Shown: piece after piece, positions 7,329 to 14,840 of the stretch
How positions within the stretch are numbered: position 1 is the first letter of the stretch
How the letters are laid out: every line of letters starts with the position of its first letter
Source: Acidobacteriota bacterium
GTDB taxonomy: Bacteria; Acidobacteriota; Terriglobia; Bryobacterales; Bryobacteraceae
Length of the DNA: 35,344 bases
Direction of reading: 5' to 3'
NCBI GenBank assembly: GCA_017304135.1
Contig: JAFLBB010000050.1
Location: 1-35,344 of the forward strand
The notes under the pieces: model-generated
Databases searched by the model: none
The model's input: the letters and a program-made list of their open reading frames with translations, nothing else
Told to the model about the DNA's origin: nothing
Position numbers and translations under genes: made by a program

Positions 7329-7360
7329 AGCGCCCCGTCAGCGTCGATGGTTGGGGCGCT
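7329..7360 (+). promoter_or_regulatory. 8-bp GC-rich inverted repeat in the amt leader
   Basis: AGCGCCCC (7329-7336) and GGGGCGCT (7353-7360) pair perfectly around a 16-nt loop, 68 bp before the amt start codon. No T-run follows, so it is not a standard terminator. It may be an mRNA leader structure or a protein binding site. Confidence 0.4.
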
Positions 7361-7428
7361 TCTGCTCGTCCTTCCCACCGCACCAACGCTGCAGCGCCTA
7401 ACCAATCTCAACAGAGGAGATCATCGGA

Positions 7429-8826
7429 ATGAATCTGCCAACCGCAGGCGCTCGGCCTAAATGGCCACTGCTGCTATTGGGCGCGTTAGCGCTGCAAGGC
7501 ACCTTGTCCGCACAAACGCCGGCCGCGGGTCCATCCGGCGCCGAGCTGAAAGTGATGCTCGACACCGTGTGGGTGCTGGTCACCGCGTTTTTGGTGTTCT
7601 GGATGAACGCTGGCTTCGGCTTCGTCGAAGCAGGCCTCTGCCGCGCCAAGAACGCCACCAACATTCTCGGCAAGAATTTCATCGTCTTCGCGTTCTCCAC
7701 CCTCGCCTACTGGGCCATCGGCTTCGCCATCATGTACGGTGACGGCAGCGCCTACTTCGGCTCCAACGGCTGGTTCCTCGGCGGCGTGGACAACAGCCCG
7801 GCCACCGGCGACGCGTACAAGGGCATTTTTACCTCGCTCAACTGGACCGGCGTTCCGCTGCTGGCGAAATTCTTCTTCCAACTCGTCTTCGCCGGCACGG
7901 CGGCCACCATCGTCTCCGGCTGCGTGGCGGAGCGCATCCACTACAAGTCGTTCATCGTCTTCACGCTTCTTCTGGTCGGCGTCGCTTACCCGACCACCGG
8001 CCACTGGATCTGGGGCGGCGGCTGGCTTGCCTCCATGGGCTTCCGCGACTTCGCCGGTTCCACCGTTGTCCACGCCGTGGGCGGCTGGGCCGGGCTGGCC
8101 GGCATCCTGCTCCTGGGACCACGCAAGGGTAAGTTCAAAGCCGACGGCTCCATGCTCCCCATTCCCGGCCACAGCATGTCGATGGTCTTCCTCGGCGGCG
8201 TCATCCTCTGGCTCGGCTGGTTCGGCTTCAACCCCGGCTCCACCATGGCGGTCGATCCGAAGGCCATCAGCCACGTCGCCATGACCACCAACCTCGCCTG
8301 CTGCGCGGCCATTCTCAGCTCCACCGTGCTGGCCTGGGTCATGCTCGGCAAGCCCGACTTCACCATGACGGTCAACGGCGCCCTCGCCGGCCTGGTCGGC
8401 ATCACCGCCGGTTGCAACTTCGTCTCGGTCGCCGGTTCCTTCTGGATCGGCTTCATCGCCGGCATCATCGTCGTCCCGGCCGTCCTCTTCTTCGACAGGA
8501 TGAAGATCGACGATCCGGTGGGCGCGCTCTCGGTCCACCTCGCCAACGGCATCTGGGGCACACTCGCCATCGGCCTGTTCGCCTCGCCCGATTCCCCCGG
8601 CGGCGGCAAGTCCGGCCTCTTCTACGGCGGCGGCATGGAGTCGCTCACCACGCAGCTCATCGGCACCCTCGCCGTGGCCGGCTTCACCCTCGCCATCACC
8701 TTCGCCGGCTGGTTCGTCATCAAAATGGTGATGGGCATCCGCGTCTCCCCGGAGGAAGAAGCCCGCGGTCTCGACCTCTCCGAGATGGGCATGGAAGCCT
8801 ACGCCGGCGACACCATCGAACGCTAA
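7429..8826 (+). CDS. amt: Ammonium transporter, Amt family
   Basis: A 465-aa channel-like transporter that conducts ammonium across the inner membrane. Residues 1-29 form a signal peptide (PLLLLGALALQGTLSAQT), as in many bacterial Amt proteins, followed by about 11 membrane helices. The pore twin histidines are His215 (STVVHAVGGWAGL) and His370 (ALSVHLANGIWGT). The phenylalanine gate region is FFFQLVFAGTAATIVSGCVAER. The cytoplasmic tail keeps the RVSPEEEARGLDLSEMGMEA segment that binds PII (GlnB/GlnK) proteins, so post-translational control by PII is expected. No glnK gene is next to it, unlike the common glnK-amtB pair. The start is ATG 7429 with AGAGGAG 9-10 nt upstream. Confidence 0.96.
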   Translation: MNLPTAGARPKWPLLLLGALALQGTLSAQTPAAGPSGAELKVMLDTVWVLVTAFLVFWMNAGFGFVEAGLCRAKNATNILGKNFIVFAFSTLAYWAIGFAIMYGDGSAYFGSNGWFLGGVDNSPATGDAYKGIFTSLNWTGVPLLAKFFFQLVFAGTAATIVSGCVAERIHYKSFIVFTLLLVGVAYPTTGHWIWGGGWLASMGFRDFAGSTVVHAVGGWAGLAGILLLGPRKGKFKADGSMLPIPGHSMSMVFLGGVILWLGWFGFNPGSTMAVDPKAISHVAMTTNLACCAAILSSTVLAWVMLGKPDFTMTVNGALAGLVGITAGCNFVSVAGSFWIGFIAGIIVVPAVLFFDRMKIDDPVGALSVHLANGIWGTLAIGLFASPDSPGGGKSGLFYGGGMESLTTQLIGTLAVAGFTLAITFAGWFVIKMVMGIRVSPEEEARGLDLSEMGMEAYAGDTIER

Positions 8827-8841
8827 TCGCGCTCACGCGCC

Positions 8842-8880
8842 AGCAAACGGGACCGCCTCCGGGTGGTCCCGTTTGCTCTT
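8842..8880 (+). terminator. Strong intrinsic terminator after amt
   Basis: A 13-bp perfect stem, AGCAAACGGGACC (8842-8854) with GGTCCCGTTTGCT (8865-8877), a 10-nt loop, and then CTT plus TC. It begins 15 nt after the amt stop codon. Confidence 0.88.
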
Positions 8881-8930
8881 TCAGGGCGCCTCCTCCACCA
8901 TTTCCCGCCTGAATCTTCCGCATCCGCTCC

Positions 8931-8954
8931 CCCCCGCGGTTACCCCCGCGATTA
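8931..8954 (+). repeat. Tandem 12-bp repeat abutting the mscS-like promoter
   Basis: CCCCCGCGGTTA (8931-8942) is followed immediately by CCCCCGCGATTA (8943-8954), with one mismatch. The second copy runs into the TACCAT hexamer proposed as the -10 element. It occupies the region where the -35 would lie. Confidence 0.6.
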
Positions 8955-8958
8955 CCAT
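8953..8958 (+). promoter_or_regulatory. Putative -10 element (TACCAT)
   Basis: TACCAT ends 6 nt before ATG 8965, with no ribosome binding site between. It fits the TANNNT/leaderless pattern. Confidence 0.45.
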
Positions 8959-8964
8959 AGATAG

Positions 8965-9900
8965 ATGGGCCTGCAACGAGTCCTCCCCCGCTTCGAGGAC
9001 TTCACTCTTCAGGATCTGCTCCCCCTCGGCAAGGCGCTCCTCGTCCTGCTGGGGGCCGTCGTCCTGGTGTGGGTCGCCCGCCGCCTGATCAGTGTCCTCC
9101 GCTTCCGCCTGCTGCGCCTCATGCGGCCGCAGAACGGCGCCGACAAGATCGAACTGGAAAAGCGCGCCACCACCATCAGCGGCGCTCTGCAAACCGTCAT
9201 TGCCGTGGTTGTCTGGGTCGGGGCCGTCGGGCTCGGCCTGAAACAGCTCGGCCTAGATGTGGCCCCGCTGATGGCCGGCGCGGGCGCCGCCGCGGGCATC
9301 GCCGTCGGCCTCGGTGGACAGAACCTCGCCCGCGATGTCATCAGCGGCGTTTTCGTCCTGCTTGAGGACCAGATCCGCGTCAACGACATCGCCATCATCA
9401 ACGGCGTCAGCGGCGTGGTCGAGGAATTGAACCTCCGCACCACCGTACTGCGCGATGCCGAAGGCGTCGTCCACGTCTTCCCCAACGGCGCCATCACCTC
9501 GCTGGCCAACCGCACGCGCGTCTACTCCTGCTACGTGCTCAACATCGGCATCACCTTTGAGGCCGATGTCGACCAGGCCATCCAGGCCATCCGGGAAATC
9601 GACGTCAGCCTGCGCGGCGAAGAGGCCTTCGGCGCGTGCATGCTGGAACCGGTGGAGATCTGGGGCGTCGACCAGTTCCTCGACACCGGCGTCATCCTCA
9701 AGGCCCGCCTCAAGACCGTCCCCGGTAAACAATGGGAAGTGGGCCGCGAAATGAACCGACGCATCCGCATCGACTTCCAGAAGCGAGGCATCGCCCTCAT
9801 GGCCCGCTGGCCGCAGATTCTCAACTCCGAAGATCCGCAGCCAGACGCCGTACCCGCCCCCAGCGGAGCCCCCGCCCCACAGGAGCCGCCCCGAGCCTAG
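8965..9900 (+). CDS. MscS-family mechanosensitive ion channel
   Basis: A 311-aa channel that opens with membrane tension to release solutes during osmotic downshock. Three membrane helices are predicted: about residues 20-45, 68-92 and the pore-lining helix at about 96-120, rich in small residues (PLMAGAGAAAGIAVGLGGQN). The beta domain follows with VLLEDQIRVNDIAIINGVSGVVEELNLRTT and FPNGAITSLANRTR, the hallmark of MscS. The C-terminal alpha/beta vestibule ends near residue 290, followed by a Pro/Ala-rich tail. The length is close to E. coli MscS (286 aa). The gene is 3 bp upstream of the HEAT-fused transporter and probably co-transcribed with it. Confidence 0.93.
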   Translation: MGLQRVLPRFEDFTLQDLLPLGKALLVLLGAVVLVWVARRLISVLRFRLLRLMRPQNGADKIELEKRATTISGALQTVIAVVVWVGAVGLGLKQLGLDVAPLMAGAGAAAGIAVGLGGQNLARDVISGVFVLLEDQIRVNDIAIINGVSGVVEELNLRTTVLRDAEGVVHVFPNGAITSLANRTRVYSCYVLNIGITFEADVDQAIQAIREIDVSLRGEEAFGACMLEPVEIWGVDQFLDTGVILKARLKTVPGKQWEVGREMNRRIRIDFQKRGIALMARWPQILNSEDPQPDAVPAPSGAPAPQEPPRA

Positions 9901-9903
9901 CCC

Positions 9904-12210
9904 ATGCAAGCCGTCCGTAAATACGCACCGGCCTGGATGGCCATGGCCGCCGCCGCCGCCATGATGGCCCACTACATCGGCTCCAAGGCCGTGCGCGACG
10001 CCGTCTTTCTCTCTAACTTCCCCGTCTCCTCGCTGCCGCAAATGGTGCTCGCCGCCGCCGCGGTCAGCTTCGGCTCCGTGCTCCTCAGCTCACGCGCCAT
10101 GTCGCGCTGGACCCCGGGCCGGCTCATGCCCGCCGCCTTCGCCCTCAGCGGCGTATTGACGCTCGCCGTGTGGAGCCAGATGGCCGCCTTCCCCAAGCTC
10201 ACCGCCGTCCTGCTCTATCTGCAAATCGTCAGCCTCGGCCCGCTGCTCACCTCCGGCTTCTGGTCCATCGTCAACGAGAGCTTCGACCCGCGTGAAGCCA
10301 AGCGCCAGGTAGGCCGCATTGCCGGCGGCGGTTCGGTGGGCGGCGTCCTCGGCGGCGTCGTTGCCGAACGGCTGGCCGCCGCCGCGGGCGTCTCCATCAC
10401 GCTGCCCGTCCTCACGCTCTATCACTTCCTCTGCGCCGCCCTGCTGTGGCGCTTCTTCGTCCTCGCCGGACGCAGCGCCGCCCCCCCGGCGGCCCGCACC
10501 AAGGAGAGCCAGGAGCCCGTTCCCTCCGTCCTCGGCGCCCTGCGCGGCGCGCCCTATCTGCAAACGCTGGCCTGGCTGGTCATGCTCGGCACGATGAGCG
10601 CGGCCATGATCGACTACGTCTTCAAATACCAGGCCACACTCCGCTACGGCAACGGCGTCGAACTGCTGCGCTTCTTCGCCCTCTTCTATGCCGTCACCGG
10701 CGTGCTCTCGTTCGTCGCCCAAACCCTGCTCAGCGGCATCTCCCTGCAGCGCCTGGGCGTGGCCCGCACCGTGGGCACGCTTCCCCTCGCTGTCTCCCTC
10801 GGCGGCCTCACCGCACTCATCCTGCCCGGCGTCTGGACCGGCACGATGGCCCGCGGCATCGAACAGGTGTTCCGCAGCTCGCTCTTCCGCGCCGGCTATG
10901 AGCTCTTCTACATGCCCATTCCGGCCAGGGAAAAGCGCGCCGCCAAACAGGCCGTCGATGTCGGCTTTGACCGCCTCGGCGACGCCCTCGGCAGCATGCT
11001 CGTCAAGGTCCTCCTCCTGCTCGGCGCGGCCATCGCCAACCAGGCCATCCTCACTGCCGCCGTGCTCGTCGCCCTGGTCAGCCTGTGGGTCGCCAGCCGC
11101 CTCCAGAACGCCTACGTCGACGCGCTCGAACGGAACCTCCTGCAACGCGCCGGCGAGTTCGCCGACGCCGCCGGCTCGGAAGGTCTCGGCTTTACCGGCG
11201 GCATGGACTCCACCCCCATGTTGCCCGCCCAGACCGGCGTCTTCCAGGCCCTCCAGCCCCGCCGCGCTCCCTCCCGCGCCGACTCCTCCATGCAGATTGC
11301 CGCCCTGCCCAGCTCCGCCGACGTGCCCACGCTTCTGCCCGGCGCACCCATCGCCACCACCAGCGCCATCCTCGGCGACCCCGTCGTCTCAGCCATCGTG
11401 GAACTGCGCTCCGGTGACTTCCGCCGCGCCCAGCGCGCCCTGGCCCTCAACTCACCCCTCAAGCCCTCCCTGGTGCCGCACGTCATTCAACTGCTCGGTT
11501 GGGACCAGTTGTACCCCGAGGCCACCCGCGCCCTGCGCTCGGCCGTGGCCGCCTGCAGCGGGCAGCTCCTCGACGCCCTCCTCGACCCGCAAACTGACTT
11601 CGCCATCCGCCGCCGCATCCCGCGCGTGCTCGCCGCCGCCCGCTCGCAACTGGTCTTCGACGGCCTCATGCAGGGCTTGGGCGACCGCCGCTTCGAGGTC
11701 CGCTACCAGTGCGGCCGCGCCATGGCCGTCCTGCACGACAAGGTGGGCTGGATCCAGGTCCACCAGCGCCACCTGCTCGAGCGCATCGAAAAGGAGCTCA
11801 ACGTCAGCCGCCCGGTGTGGGAAGGCCAGCGGTTGCTCGACGGTGTGGAGGATAGCGAGATCTCTCCGCTCATGGACGAGTTCCTCCGCACACGCTCCTC
11901 GCGCAGCCTGGAGCACGTCTTCACGCTGCTCATGCTCGTCTTTCCCAAGGAGCCTCTCCGCGTCGCCTTCCGCGGACTCCACACCGACGACGCCTACCTG
12001 CGCGGCACGGCGCTGGAATACCTGGAGAGTACTCTGCCTGACGCCGTCATCGAACGGCTCCGCCCGCTCATCGACGCCGACGCCGAGCGCTCGCAACGCC
12101 GCCGCGACAACCGCGCCGCTGAAGATGTGCTGGCCCAGCTCATGCTCAGCAACCAGAGCATCCTCGTCAACCTCGACGAGCTCAAACGGAAGCTGGAGAC
12201 CGACGAGTAG
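9904..12210 (+). CDS. NTT/MFS-like membrane transporter fused to HEAT-like domain
   Basis: A 768-aa protein. Residues 1 to about 410 contain 10-12 membrane helices. The segment GFWSIVNESFDPREAKRQVG, with GRIAGGGSVGGVLGG behind it, resembles the nucleotide transporter (ATP/ADP translocase, TLC/NTT) branch of the major facilitator fold. A low-complexity linker (about 420-470) leads to a helical C-terminal part (about 480-768) with HEAT-like units such as LLDPQTDFAIRRRIPRVLAAA and RRFEVRYQCGRAMAVLHDKV. HEAT domains bind proteins, so this part is probably a cytoplasmic docking or regulatory platform. Free-living bacteria do encode NTT-like proteins with extra domains; the substrate here is unknown and nucleotide transport should not be assumed. 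It starts 3 bp after the MscS stop and converges on the amidohydrolase gene. Confidence 0.75.
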   Translation: MQAVRKYAPAWMAMAAAAAMMAHYIGSKAVRDAVFLSNFPVSSLPQMVLAAAAVSFGSVLLSSRAMSRWTPGRLMPAAFALSGVLTLAVWSQMAAFPKLTAVLLYLQIVSLGPLLTSGFWSIVNESFDPREAKRQVGRIAGGGSVGGVLGGVVAERLAAAAGVSITLPVLTLYHFLCAALLWRFFVLAGRSAAPPAARTKESQEPVPSVLGALRGAPYLQTLAWLVMLGTMSAAMIDYVFKYQATLRYGNGVELLRFFALFYAVTGVLSFVAQTLLSGISLQRLGVARTVGTLPLAVSLGGLTALILPGVWTGTMARGIEQVFRSSLFRAGYELFYMPIPAREKRAAKQAVDVGFDRLGDALGSMLVKVLLLLGAAIANQAILTAAVLVALVSLWVASRLQNAYVDALERNLLQRAGEFADAAGSEGLGFTGGMDSTPMLPAQTGVFQALQPRRAPSRADSSMQIAALPSSADVPTLLPGAPIATTSAILGDPVVSAIVELRSGDFRRAQRALALNSPLKPSLVPHVIQLLGWDQLYPEATRALRSAVAACSGQLLDALLDPQTDFAIRRRIPRVLAAARSQLVFDGLMQGLGDRRFEVRYQCGRAMAVLHDKVGWIQVHQRHLLERIEKELNVSRPVWEGQRLLDGVEDSEISPLMDEFLRTRSSRSLEHVFTLLMLVFPKEPLRVAFRGLHTDDAYLRGTALEYLESTLPDAVIERLRPLIDADAERSQRRRDNRAAEDVLAQLMLSNQSILVNLDELKRKLETDE

Positions 12211-12231
12211 CGCCCGCTCGCGCCGCGCACC

Positions 12232-13674
12232 CTACCGCGTCCCGGCGCGAATCCCCTGGCCCGGATGCACGCCGTGCTGCACGGCCGCGTGCAACAACAC
12301 CGGCACGCCCCCCACAATCACGTGCGCAATGCCGCCCGAAGGCAGCGCCGGTTGCTCGAACGTGGCCCGGTCAACCACATGCGCTGCGTCAAACACCGTG
12401 ATGTCGGCATCGGCCCCCACCCGGATGCGTCCCTTGTTCTTCATCACGGGAGCAAACTTCTCCAGACGCTGCGCAGGCAACAGCGTCATCTTGCGAATGG
12501 CCGACTCCAGCGTCAAAACCTTTTGCTCGCGCACATAGCGCCCCAGCACGCGCGCAAACGTACCCGCCCCGCGCGGATGCCCCTTGCCGTCGCGCAGCAA
12601 TCCATCCGAGGCGATGATCACCTCCGGATGCCCCACCGCGAACCGCACCACCTCCTCCGGAATCATGTGCATGATCACGATGCCGCCCTCGCGCCGGTAC
12701 TTGGCAAACGTCTCCGCCGTCAGCCGCTCGCCGGTGGCAATCCATTGCAGGTCGCCGTAGCTGATGCCCAACACCTGCTGCCAGCCTTCATCAAAAATCG
12801 CTGACTGAATGCCCGTCATCGCCGCCGTATAGGGATAGCACTCCGTCGAAATATCGATGCCACGCGCGCGCGCCTCCATCACCGTCTGGATCAGCCGCGG
12901 CGCTTGCCGCAGCCCGCTCGACGTCACATGCACCATGTGCACCGGCATGCCCGTGATGGCCGAGGCGGCGATGATCTCCTGCAACCCGGTCAGTGCATCC
13001 GGCGCGGGCGCTGCCTTCGATCCGGCCGCCACCGTGGGCACTCCCATCGTGCGGATGTGAATGAACGCCGGCGCCTGGAACCGCGCCCCGGCCCGGAAGG
13101 TCTCCAGAATCTCCCAGCGCGATGCGCCCGGCGTGTACTGAATGCCAAACCCAAGCCCCAATGCACCGCGCAGCAGCCCGCGCTCAATGCCGGCGCGGAT
13201 CCGCGTGATCTGTTCCTCGCTCGCCGCGTTGTCCTTGGCTGGCCCGGACGGCACTAGGTCGCCTGTGTCCTCAAAAATCTGCTTGCGCAACGGCACATGG
13301 CCCACCGTCACGCCGGAGTGAATGAACCGCTTGCCCGCGCGCGCCGCATGCCAGGCCTCGACGTCGGCATCGCCCAACTCCAGCTCAAGCGCCGTCGTCA
13401 CGCCGTCCTGCAGTTGCAGGACCTGGTTCTCTTCATCCTGCCCGTGCGCGTGCAGGTCAATGAACCCCGGCGCAGCCGTCAGCCCCGCGCAGTCGAGCGT
13501 CTGCTTGCCCTGCAGCGGCGTCCGCGAAATCGCCGCGATCTTGCCCCCCGCGATGCCGATATGCCGCACCGCCGACAACCCCGACTCCGGGTCGATCACA
13601 TGCGCGTTGTTCAACGCCAGGTCGTAGGTTTGCGCCGCCAGTAGGGCGGGGAAGAGCGCGAGGAGGGTTCGCAT
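12232..13674 (-). CDS. Exported D-aminoacylase-like amidohydrolase
   Basis: A 480-aa metal-dependent hydrolase of the amidohydrolase superfamily, closest in pattern to N-acyl-D-amino-acid deacylases. A short signal peptide (RTLLALFPALLAAQT) is followed by the small beta domain and the metal site PGFIDLHAHG (His75, His77). Later landmarks are the GALGLGFGIQYTPG segment, VHMVHVTSSG, IIASDGLLRDGKGHPRGAG with the metal-binding Asp, and GTFARVLGRYVREQ, which is a signature of this group. It probably hydrolyses N-acylated D-amino acids or related amides in the periplasm, for example from peptidoglycan turnover; the substrate is inferred. It diverges from the esterase gene across 47 bp. Confidence 0.88.
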   Translation of the reverse strand: MRTLLALFPALLAAQTYDLALNNAHVIDPESGLSAVRHIGIAGGKIAAISRTPLQGKQTLDCAGLTAAPGFIDLHAHGQDEENQVLQLQDGVTTALELELGDADVEAWHAARAGKRFIHSGVTVGHVPLRKQIFEDTGDLVPSGPAKDNAASEEQITRIRAGIERGLLRGALGLGFGIQYTPGASRWEILETFRAGARFQAPAFIHIRTMGVPTVAAGSKAAPAPDALTGLQEIIAASAITGMPVHMVHVTSSGLRQAPRLIQTVMEARARGIDISTECYPYTAAMTGIQSAIFDEGWQQVLGISYGDLQWIATGERLTAETFAKYRREGGIVIMHMIPEEVVRFAVGHPEVIIASDGLLRDGKGHPRGAGTFARVLGRYVREQKVLTLESAIRKMTLLPAQRLEKFAPVMKNKGRIRVGADADITVFDAAHVVDRATFEQPALPSGGIAHVIVGGVPVLLHAAVQHGVHPGQGIRAGTR

Positions 13675-13681
13675 CCTAAGT

Positions 13682-13687
13682 AGAGTA
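13682..13687 (-). promoter_or_regulatory. Putative -10 element (TACTCT) for amidohydrolase
   Basis: Minus-strand TACTCT ends 7 nt before the ATG at 13674. No ribosome binding site is visible. The matching -35 position would fall on the -10 of the opposite promoter. Confidence 0.45.
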
Positions 13688-13707
13688 CGACGGATCGCCC
13701 GCTCGTG

Positions 13708-13713
13708 TACGAT
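13708..13713 (+). promoter_or_regulatory. Putative -10 element (TACGAT) for esterase
   Basis: TACGAT ends 8 nt before ATG 13722. There is no ribosome binding site. It lies back to back with the minus-strand TACTCT at 13682-13687. Confidence 0.45.
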
Positions 13714-13721
13714 ACCCGGTG

Positions 13722-14822
13722 ATGAAATCCGCAGCTTTGCTTCTGCTCACCGCCGCCCTCGCCGCGCTCGGGCAACCGGCCCCCAGCGTGGCTGACCGTG
13801 TCGTCTCGCCCACCGTCGAAGGCGGGCGCATCAGCTTCCGCATCTACGCCCCCGAGGCCAAATCGGTCACCCTCAACGGCGATTGGATGAAAGCCACCGA
13901 CAAAGTCGCCCTTACCAAGGGGACCGATGGCGTCTGGTCGGTCACAGTCGGACCGCTCGAACCGCAGGTCTACCTCTACAGCTTCCAGGTGGATGGCATG
14001 AACATCGCCGACCCCGTGAACCCCCGCATGAAGCTCCGCGCCCGCACCTCGGCCAGCCTCGTCGAGGTGCCCGGCAGCGAGCTGTGGCAGCTTCGTGACG
14101 TGCCGCACGGCAAGGTCGAGATGTTGACGCACCGCTCGAAGGTTCTCAGCGGCGCCGAGCGCCAGGTGTTCGTCTACACGCCGCCCGGCTACTCCAAGAG
14201 CAAGGCTGCCTACCCCGTCCTCTACCTCTTCCACGGCAGCAACGACGTCGCCGCCGGCTGGACCTGGACCGGCAATGCCCACCTCATCCTCGACAACCTC
14301 ATCGCCGAAGGCAAAGCCGTCCCCATGATCATCGTCATGCCCTGGGGCCACGCCGTGCCCTTCGGCTCGCCGCGCGAGGTGCAGGCGCGCAACACGGAGT
14401 TGCACGAGCGCTATGTGGTGGACGAGGTGATGCCCTGGATCGACGCCGAGTACCGCGTGAAGAAAGGACGGGCCCAACGCGCTGTCGTCGGCCTTTCCAT
14501 GGGCGGCGGCCAGGCCCTCAACATCGGCCTGCGCCACCTGGACAAGTTCTCCCACATCGGCGTTTTCAGCTCAGGCAAACCGGCCGACCTGGAGACGCGC
14601 TATGCGGCCGCTCTCTCGGAGGCCAAGCAAACCAACGGCCGGTTAAAGCTCTTCTGGATCGGCGTCGGCACCGAGGACTTCGCCCTCGAACGCGCCCGCG
14701 CCCTCCACACCGCGCTCGACAAGGCGTCCATCCGCCACGAGTATGTCGAAACCGGCGGCGGGCATTTCTACCCCGTCTGGCGGCGCTATCTGAGCGTCGT
14801 CGCGCCGAAGCTATTCCGCTAG
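13722..14822 (+). CDS. Exported CE1-type esterase with N-terminal E-set/CBM48-like domain
   Basis: A 366-aa alpha/beta-hydrolase of the esterase D/feruloyl esterase group. A signal peptide (about 1-18) leads to an immunoglobulin-like early-set domain (about 28-115; ISFRIYAPEAKSVTLNGDW), as found in IroE/Fes-like and CE1 enzymes. The esterase domain follows: Ser259 in GLSMGGG is the nucleophile, Asp319 in GVGTEDF and His348 in GGGHFYPVW complete the triad, and YLFHGSND forms the oxyanion region. It probably cleaves ester-linked acyl or feruloyl groups from plant polysaccharides or glycoconjugates outside the cytoplasm. The start is ATG 13722, although a GTG immediately before it could also be used. 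Confidence 0.9.
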   Translation: MKSAALLLLTAALAALGQPAPSVADRVVSPTVEGGRISFRIYAPEAKSVTLNGDWMKATDKVALTKGTDGVWSVTVGPLEPQVYLYSFQVDGMNIADPVNPRMKLRARTSASLVEVPGSELWQLRDVPHGKVEMLTHRSKVLSGAERQVFVYTPPGYSKSKAAYPVLYLFHGSNDVAAGWTWTGNAHLILDNLIAEGKAVPMIIVMPWGHAVPFGSPREVQARNTELHERYVVDEVMPWIDAEYRVKKGRAQRAVVGLSMGGGQALNIGLRHLDKFSHIGVFSSGKPADLETRYAAALSEAKQTNGRLKLFWIGVGTEDFALERARALHTALDKASIRHEYVETGGGHFYPVWRRYLSVVAPKLFR

Positions 14823-14840
14823 CGGCCCGCCCTGGCCAGC

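Noticed and set aside
7351..7365. Sigma-54-like GG...GC element before amt
   Set aside because: The GG to GC spacing is 9 nt instead of 10, and the rest of the consensus is missing.
9904..12210. ATP/ADP translocase of an intracellular parasite
   Set aside because: The rest of the window is that of a free-living bacterium with complete envelope and uptake genes; the similarity is to the fold and a short motif only.
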